Shown piece by piece: positions 58,983 through 64,000 of a stretch of 64,000 nucleotides of DNA. The position numbers and the translations under genes were made by a program. The notes under the pieces were generated by a model. It did not search any database. It was not told the DNA's origin and saw nothing but the letters and a program-made list of their open reading frames with translations. Position 1 is the stretch's first letter, and each line of letters begins with the position of its first letter. This DNA is from Streptomyces sp. AC550_RSS872 (lineage in GTDB: Bacteria; Actinomycetota; Actinomycetes; Streptomycetales; Streptomycetaceae): contig NZ_JAGMUL010000120.1 of the NCBI RefSeq assembly GCF_019049285.1, positions 108,983 to 172,982 of the forward strand, given 5' to 3'.

Positions 58983-59717
58983 ATGGCAGAGCTTGTCTAC
59001 CGTCCCGTCGTAGGTTTCGCCCAGGCGTTGTTCAAGGCGTGGGACCTCAAGATCGACTGCAAGGGATCGGAGAACATTCCACGCTCGGGCGGCGCCGTGC
59101 TGGTGAGCAACCACATCAGCTACCTGGACTTCGTCTTCAACGGCCTGGCGGCCCTCCCGCAGAAGCGCCTCGTTCGCTTCATGGCGAAGGAGTCCGTGTT
59201 CCGGCACAAGATCTCCGGGCCGTTGATGCGCGGCATGAAGCACATCCCCGTGGACCGCATGCAGGGTGAGGCGGCGTACGCCCACGCGCTGGACTCGCTG
59301 CGTTCCGGCGAGATCGTCGGGGTCTTCCCGGAGGCCACGATCTCGCAGTCGTTCACGCTGAAGAGCTTCAAGTCGGGCGCCGCCCGGCTGGCCCAGGAGG
59401 CCGGCGTGCCGCTGATCCCGATGGCCGTGTGGGGCACGCAGCGGCTGTGGACCAAGGGCCACCCGCGTAACTTCAAGCGCAGCCACACCCCGATCACCAT
59501 CCGGGTCGGCGAGGCGATCGAGGCCTCCAAGGACAAGTACGCGGGTGCGATCACCCGGCAGCTGCGCGAGCGCGTCCAGGAGCTCCTGGAGGCCGCGCAG
59601 CGTGCCTATCCCGTCCGCCCCAAGGACGCGCACGACACCTGGTGGATGCCCGCCCACCTCGGCGGTACGGCGCCCACGCCGGAGCAGGTGCGCGCGGCGG
59701 AGAGCTCAGCTGGATAG
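58983..59717 (+). CDS. PlsC-type 1-acyl-glycerol-3-phosphate acyltransferase
   Basis: 244 residues. The acyltransferase motif NHISYLDFVF (NHX4D) and the glycerol-phosphate motif FPEATISQSF are present, along with VPLIPMAVWGTQRLW. It transfers acyl groups to lysophosphatidic acid or a related acceptor in membrane lipid synthesis. The ATG follows GAAGGAAGGG by a longer than usual spacing. A palindromic operator lies upstream. Confidence 0.9.
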   Translation: MAELVYRPVVGFAQALFKAWDLKIDCKGSENIPRSGGAVLVSNHISYLDFVFNGLAALPQKRLVRFMAKESVFRHKISGPLMRGMKHIPVDRMQGEAAYAHALDSLRSGEIVGVFPEATISQSFTLKSFKSGAARLAQEAGVPLIPMAVWGTQRLWTKGHPRNFKRSHTPITIRVGEAIEASKDKYAGAITRQLRERVQELLEAAQRAYPVRPKDAHDTWWMPAHLGGTAPTPEQVRAAESSAG

Positions 59718-59776
59718 TGCCGCGCGGTGTCGTCGATCGACTGCGGCGCCAACGTGGCTGGTCGCGCCCGCGCGGC
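59717..59776. terminator. long-loop hairpin after plsC-type gene
   Basis: TGCCGCGCGG (59717-59726) pairs perfectly with CCGCGCGGCA (59767-59776) around a loop that contains the palindrome GTCGATCGAC. It may end transcription of both convergent genes. Confidence 0.4.
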
Positions 59777-59830
59777 AGGGCCGCACATCGAGACGGTCCC
59801 GCGCCTCTGAGGGACGTTTCCGAACCGCCT

Positions 59831-60517
59831 CTATCGACGGACCGTGATCTCTGCTCCCGGGCTGAACTTCTCCAGGAGTTCGGTGAGTTCGGTGGCTGCC
59901 TGTTCGGCCTCGGCCGGCGGCATCGGGGACAGGGTCTCCAGGAGGAAGATGCCGGAGACGGTCTGCTCGGTGAGCCGGGTGCGGGGGCCCTGGCGCCAGT
60001 TCCAGCGGCGGCAGGTGACGCCCGCGTCGTCGCGCCAGACGACCTCGCCCGCGTCGGGGTGCTCGACGACCTCCTCACCGCCGGCGACGGTCACGAAGTC
60101 CTCCTCGCCGGTGGCGCGCACCAGGCGCATCCCGCCTTCGATGCGGTCGATGTCCTCGCCACCGACGGGGACGAGGTGGGCGACGCTGATCGCGTTGTAG
60201 ACGTCCACCAGCAGGTTGATCCGGGGCAGTCCCGCCTCCGTCAGGGCCCTCTTGGCCAGCGCTTCCGCGGAGTTGCGGGTCCTGGAGGGCTTCGATCCGA
60301 ACGCCGTGTAGACCTCACGCCAGGCCGCGATGTGCGGGTCCTCGTGCGGAGCGCGCCCCTCCAGGCGTACGGCGAGCCGACGGGCCGCTTCGTCGAGGAG
60401 CGCGGAACTCTCCTCGGTGCTCGGCCCGTTGACCAGACCGTACGCCTCGACAGCCACGTGGGTGAAGCCCGGCGCCAGGGCGCGCACCTCGTCGGAGACG
60501 GTCAGCGTGAGAGTCAT
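59831..60517 (-). CDS. B3/B4 domain (tRNA-binding-like) protein
   Basis: 228 residues matching the B3/B4 fold of phenylalanyl-tRNA synthetase beta subunits as a stand-alone protein: KPSRTRNSAEALAKRAL, LPRINLLVDVYNAISVAHLV, and the acidic DIDRIEGGMRLVRA. Stand-alone B3/B4 proteins are thought to hydrolyse mischarged tRNA or bind nucleotides. The ATG at 60517 follows AAGGTGG. It is convergent with the acyltransferase gene. Confidence 0.82.
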   Translation of the reverse strand: MTLTLTVSDEVRALAPGFTHVAVEAYGLVNGPSTEESSALLDEAARRLAVRLEGRAPHEDPHIAAWREVYTAFGSKPSRTRNSAEALAKRALTEAGLPRINLLVDVYNAISVAHLVPVGGEDIDRIEGGMRLVRATGEEDFVTVAGGEEVVEHPDAGEVVWRDDAGVTCRRWNWRQGPRTRLTEQTVSGIFLLETLSPMPPAEAEQAATELTELLEKFSPGAEITVRR

Positions 60518-60698
60518 GGTCCACCTTGCGTCGAGGATCAGAATGCGGTGCAGCATACCGGACTGCGCAGTTCATTTCATTGGACGCTTGATCGGGTGTG
60601 AAGAACGGCTGAACATCGCCGCAACCCGGCGCCCTGCTACAACCCCTCCCCCGTCCCACGGGTCTCGGCCACCGACCGCTCATCGACAAGGGGGAATC

Positions 60699-62069
60699 AT
60701 GAAGCATCGCCTGCTCGCAGCCGCGCTCGCCGGCTGTGCCCTGGCCGCGGTCGGGGGCGGGCCCGTGCACGCCGCGTCCGACCAGTTGTGGATCAGCGTG
60801 CCGTCCGAGACCGTGCTGCCCGTGCCGGCCGCCGGCGGTGAAGCCTCCGAGCGGACCCTCGATGTGCGGGTCACCCACGACAACACCGAGAACGGGGTAC
60901 CGGCCGGGCGACTGACCGTGGACGTGAGCGAGATCGCCGCGTTCGCGCAGGTGTCGTGGCCCGCGAACTGCGTGCCCGAGTCAACGGTCAGGGCGGTCTG
61001 CGACTTCGCCGGGATGCCGCCCGGGACGGACAGCGCGGCGGCCGCCCTGCTGGGGCTTCGCGCGCTGCCGGGCGCGGAGCTCGACGCGGCCGGGTACGTG
61101 CGGTACTCGGCCGTCGCCGGGGAACTGACGGCCTACCCGGCCCAGACCCGGATCACCGTGGGCGACGGGCCGGACCTCGGGCTCAGCCAGGCCGCGAACC
61201 AGCGCGACCTCAGGCCCGGCACGAACACCCGGGTGCGGGCGACGGTCGCCAACAACGGCAGCCGTGCCGTGGACCGTACCCTGCTGTCGGTCTACGCGTC
61301 CTACGGGCTGCGGTTCCTGGAGCGGAACTCCAACTGCGAGTACCGCGACCACGCGATCGGTACGTCGGCGCTGTGCGTGCTGGACGAGGCGGTGGCTCCG
61401 GGCGAGCGGTACGAGTTGACGAGCGCCCTACAGGTGGGACGGAAGGCGCTGTACGAGCGGTTCGACCACTCCGTACTGCCGTATTCGGACGCGGCGCTGG
61501 AAGAGGCTCGGGGTGGCGGGACATGGACTCCGGGGACGGGTCCCGAGCTGGATCTGCGCCCGGTGGCCTCGCGGCAGGCCGTCGTCGGGGGCGAGGACCT
61601 CGATCTGTCGGACAACTACCGGACCGTCATCCTCGACGCCCGGAACACCGCCGACCTGAAGGTCACCGGCAGCAAGGTGCGCGGGGCCGCCGGGGACACG
61701 GTGACGGCGCGGATCACCGTTCACAACCGGGGCCCGGCGTGGGTCGCGTCGCTGGGCGCGGGCGCGGCCGTGGCCACGGTGCGGTTCCAGGCACCGCAGG
61801 GCACGACGGTCGTCGGATGGCCGGAGGAGGAGTGCGGGGAGGAGCTGCCGCCGTCCGAGGAGGGGCCGGCCGTCCCGACCTATTTCTGCCGGACGCCGAT
61901 CCACCTGCACGACAAGGCCTCGCACACATTCGACGTGCGGCTGCGGATCGACGAGGTGGTGCGCGCAGCACGCACCACCGTCGAGACCCTGAACGACGAT
62001 CCGGAGCTGTCCATCAGGAAGTTCGACCCGAATCTGCGCAACAACAGCGCCCCGATCGTCGTCAACTGA
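60699..62069 (+). CDS. large secreted protein with Ig-like repeats
   Basis: 456 residues. A Sec signal peptide (1-26, ending PVHAA) precedes about 430 residues of beta-sandwich, DUF11/CARDB-like character: RTLDVRVTHDNTENGVPAGR, NTRVRATVANNGSRAVDRT, TVTARITVHNRGPAWVASLG. No transmembrane anchor or sorting signal was found, so it is released. Isolated cysteines may form disulfides. Function unknown. The ATG follows AAGGGGGA. Confidence 0.8.
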   Translation: MKHRLLAAALAGCALAAVGGGPVHAASDQLWISVPSETVLPVPAAGGEASERTLDVRVTHDNTENGVPAGRLTVDVSEIAAFAQVSWPANCVPESTVRAVCDFAGMPPGTDSAAAALLGLRALPGAELDAAGYVRYSAVAGELTAYPAQTRITVGDGPDLGLSQAANQRDLRPGTNTRVRATVANNGSRAVDRTLLSVYASYGLRFLERNSNCEYRDHAIGTSALCVLDEAVAPGERYELTSALQVGRKALYERFDHSVLPYSDAALEEARGGGTWTPGTGPELDLRPVASRQAVVGGEDLDLSDNYRTVILDARNTADLKVTGSKVRGAAGDTVTARITVHNRGPAWVASLGAGAAVATVRFQAPQGTTVVGWPEEECGEELPPSEEGPAVPTYFCRTPIHLHDKASHTFDVRLRIDEVVRAARTTVETLNDDPELSIRKFDPNLRNNSAPIVVN

Positions 62070-62082
62070 CGGTCCGCATCCG

Positions 62083-63159
62083 CTAGTCCGTGCGCGCCAT
62101 CTCCTCCTTCAGCGCCGCCACGAACGCGTCCACGTCGTCCTCGGTCGTGTCGAACGCGCACATCCAGCGCACGACACCGGCCGCCTCGTCCCAGAAGTAG
62201 AACCGGAACCTCTTCTGGAGCCGTTCGCTCACGTCGTGCGGGAGCTTGGCGAAGACGCCGTTGGCCTGCACGGGGTAGAGGATCTCCACCCCGTGCACGG
62301 CGCGCACGCCCTCGGCGAGGCGCTGGGCCATCTCGTTGGCGTGGCGGGCGTTGCGCAGCCACAGGTCCTTGGCGAGCAGGGCCTCCAACTGCACCGACAC
62401 GAAGCGCATCTTGGAGGCCAGCTGCATGGACAGCTTGCGCAGGTGCTTCATGTGGCTGACGGCGTCCTGGTTCAGGACGACGACCGCCTCGCCGAACAGA
62501 GCGCCGTTCTTGGTGCCGCCGAGGGAGAGGATGTCGACGCCGACCGCGTTGGTGAACGTCCGCATGGGCACGTTCAGGGAGGCGGCGGCGTTGGCTATGC
62601 GGGAGCCGTCCAGGTGCACCTTCATGCCGTGCGCGTGGGCGTGGTCGCAGATCGCGCGGATCTCGTCCGGCGTGTAGAGGGTGCCGAGCTCGGTGCTCTG
62701 GGTGATCGAGACGACCTGCGGCATCGCGCGGTGCTCGTCCTCCCAGCCGTACGCCTGCCGGTCGATCAGCTCGGGGGTGAGCTTGCCGTCGGGTGTGGGC
62801 ACGGTGAGCAGTTTCAGGCCGCCCATGCGTTCCGGGGCGCCGCCCTCGTCGACGTGGATGTGTGCGCTCTCGGCGCAGATCACGGCGCCCCAGCGGTCGG
62901 TGACCGCCTGGAGCGCGACGACGTTGGCGCCGGTGCCGTTGAAGACCGGGAACGCCTCGGCGGTGGCGCCGAAGTGGCTGCGGACGATCCGCTGGAGGTT
63001 CTCGGTGTAGTCGTCCTCGCCGTATGCCACCTGGTGCCCGCCGTTGGCCAGGGCCAGGGCGGCGAGCACCTCCGGGTGGGCGCCGGCGTAGTTGTCACTG
63101 GCGAAGCCGCGGACGTCCGGGTCGTGATGGCGCCGGGCGTCGGTCTTCGGAGGGTTCAC
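62083..63159 (-). CDS. low-specificity L-threonine aldolase
   Basis: 358 residues, beta-eliminating PLP enzyme. RGFASDNYAGAHPEVL, FNGTGANVVAL and the PLP lysine in LSLGGTKNGALFGE are family hallmarks. It cleaves L-threonine or allo-threonine to glycine and acetaldehyde. GTG 63159 overlaps the upstream SDR stop as GTGA and is preferred; a GTG at 63177 would extend it by six residues. Confidence 0.9.
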   Translation of the reverse strand: MNPPKTDARRHHDPDVRGFASDNYAGAHPEVLAALALANGGHQVAYGEDDYTENLQRIVRSHFGATAEAFPVFNGTGANVVALQAVTDRWGAVICAESAHIHVDEGGAPERMGGLKLLTVPTPDGKLTPELIDRQAYGWEDEHRAMPQVVSITQSTELGTLYTPDEIRAICDHAHAHGMKVHLDGSRIANAAASLNVPMRTFTNAVGVDILSLGGTKNGALFGEAVVVLNQDAVSHMKHLRKLSMQLASKMRFVSVQLEALLAKDLWLRNARHANEMAQRLAEGVRAVHGVEILYPVQANGVFAKLPHDVSERLQKRFRFYFWDEAAGVVRWMCAFDTTEDDVDAFVAALKEEMARTD

Positions 63160-63905
63160 GGCTTCTCGGTCAGCCACAGACGGTTTCCGTTCACTTCGGC
63201 GGCGGGCTTGTCCCAGACGTCGACGATGGCCTCGGCCAGGTCCTTGACGTCCGTGAACCCCGCGAACTTCGCGTTGGGGCGGTCGGCGCGCATCGCGTCG
63301 TGCACCAGCGCCTTCACCACCAGGATGGCAGCCGCTGACGTCAGCTCCTCGCCGCCCCCGGCCTTGCGGAAGGCGTCGGCGAGCGCCAGCGTCCAGGCCT
63401 CGGCGGCGGCCTTGGCGGCGGCGTACGAGGCGTTGCCCGCGGTCGGCTTCGTGGCGCCGGCGGCGCTGATCAGCAGATACCGGCCGCGGTCGCTGCGCTG
63501 GAGGCCCTCGAAGAAGGCCAGCGAGGTGTGCTGCACGGTGCGGATGAGCAGCAGCTCCAGGAAGTCCCAGTCGTCGAGGCTGGTCTTGATGAAGGTCTCG
63601 CTGCCGCGCCAGCCGCCGACGAGGTGGACAAGGCCGTCGACGCGCCCGAACTCCTTCTCGATGTGGTCGGCCCAGTCCCGGGTGGACTGTAGGTCGAGCA
63701 GGTCGACGGGTTCGCCGGTGACGGTCGCGCCGCCCGACGCGTAGCGGGCCGCGTCCACGGCCTCCGCGAGCCGCTCCGGGTCGTTGTCGGCGGCGGCGAC
63801 GGTCGCCCCTGCCTCGGCCAGCCGCAGCAGCGCCGCCCGGCCCGCGGGTCCACCCGCGCCGGCCACCGCGATCACCGCACCGCTGAGAGCTCCGTTCCCC
63901 GCCAT
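63156..63905 (-). CDS. SDR family oxidoreductase
   Basis: 249 residues. NAD(P) loop VIAVAGAGGPAGRAALLRLA and catalytic SxxxYxxxK-like region LLISAAGATKPTAGNASYAAAK. Substrate unknown. ATG 63905 follows CAGGAGG; a GTG at 63959 overlapping the upstream gene is an alternative. Its stop overlaps the threonine aldolase start, so the two are translationally coupled. Confidence 0.85.
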   Translation of the reverse strand: MAGNGALSGAVIAVAGAGGPAGRAALLRLAEAGATVAAADNDPERLAEAVDAARYASGGATVTGEPVDLLDLQSTRDWADHIEKEFGRVDGLVHLVGGWRGSETFIKTSLDDWDFLELLLIRTVQHTSLAFFEGLQRSDRGRYLLISAAGATKPTAGNASYAAAKAAAEAWTLALADAFRKAGGGEELTSAAAILVVKALVHDAMRADRPNAKFAGFTDVKDLAEAIVDVWDKPAAEVNGNRLWLTEKP

Positions 63906-63955
63906 CTTCTTCGCCTCCTGAGCAGCGTTCTGGGTCACGCGGACGACTGTGCCGC

Positions 63956-64000
63956 TCACGCGGCGATCCGCTCGGCGCTGTCCGCCGTGATGCCCTTGGT
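63956..64000 (-). CDS. 3' end of a further gene (partial)
   Basis: Fourteen codons ending TADSAERIAA then TGA, in frame with an upstream gene beyond the window edge. The stop lies 50 bp before the SDR ATG. Its identity cannot be told from the tail, though gene order suggests the first gene of the SDR-aldolase operon. Confidence 0.6.
   Translation of the reverse strand, partial: TKGITADSAERIAA

Noticed and set aside
59700..59760. A tRNA-like D-arm, AGCTCAGCTGGATAG
   Set aside because: It lies over the end of the acyltransferase coding sequence, the D-stem does not pair with GTGC and no T-loop or acceptor stem follows.

Overview
The window is 64 kb of very GC-rich, densely coded actinobacterial DNA and almost certainly comes from a Streptomyces chromosome. 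Supporting signs are third-position GC bias in every gene, frequent GTG starts, several apparently leaderless promoters, a mycothiol-dependent maleylpyruvate isomerase-type enzyme, a DUF574-type methyltransferase, an XRE regulator of the Streptomyces type, a class F sortase, and a rare TTA codon near the start of one transporter gene. About 57 protein genes are supported. I see no rRNA, tRNA, CRISPR array or transposase gene. The mix of scattered regulators, secreted proteins, efflux pumps and gene remnants suggests an accessory or arm-proximal region rather than the core, although htpG, lpdA and etfBA are conserved.

Region by region. 0.1-5 kb: a minus-strand operon of three pyridoxal-phosphate enzymes (ornithine/DAP-type decarboxylase, cysteine-synthase-like enzyme fused to rhodanese, SufS-type cysteine desulfurase), followed by a methyltransferase; this looks like an undescribed sulfur or amino-acid tailoring route. 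5-10 kb: a secreted Asp-box propeller protein, a VOC protein and htpG. 10-12 kb: a class F sortase with its probable substrate, a highly charged repeat protein carrying four GG[VM]HTGGG motifs. 12-18.9 kb: a membrane acyltransferase, a TetR regulator, a secreted M19-like dipeptidase with a discoidin domain, a methyltransferase, a class C beta-lactamase-type hydrolase and a CPBP protease. 18.9-26.7 kb: lpdA, a single-pass zinc-ribbon protein, a giant Tat-exported propeller-amidohydrolase, and divergently a ThuA-oxidoreductase pair.

26.7-38.8 kb: a GCS2-type glutamate-cysteine ligase, a TTA-containing MFS pump, a DUF574 methyltransferase, an XRE regulator, a kinase remnant, a mycothiol-linked enzyme, a MarR/MFS divergon with palindromes, a DUF6332 protein, a NarL-type two-component pair, and a TetR/deazaflavin-oxidoreductase divergon with two matching operators. 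38.8-46.5 kb: a geranylgeranyl-reductase-type flavoprotein, an M20 peptidase, a kinase-like protein, a TmrB-NUDIX fusion, a small secreted protein, a TIGR01777 epimerase-type protein and a DUF418-type membrane protein. 46.5-47.4 kb is a decayed patch: the tail of an ABC exporter, then a small membrane-protein gene interrupted by a 165-bp palindromic MITE-like element.

47.4-64 kb: a ROK kinase and LacI regulator around a LacI-type operator, a GGCT-fold protein, a receptor Ser/Thr kinase, an HpcH/HpaI-like lyase, a secreted phosphodiesterase-fold protein, etfA/etfB, a flavin reductase preceded by a cysteine-containing leader peptide, a thioredoxin/DUF4395 redox pair, a PlsC-type acyltransferase, a B3/B4 protein, a large secreted protein, a threonine aldolase coupled to an SDR, and the last 14 codons of a further gene. 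Many regulators sit next to the genes they probably control, so much of the window is a series of small self-regulated modules rather than one pathway. Start codons, operators and promoters were assigned by eye; family assignments rest on motifs and remembered family patterns, not on searches.
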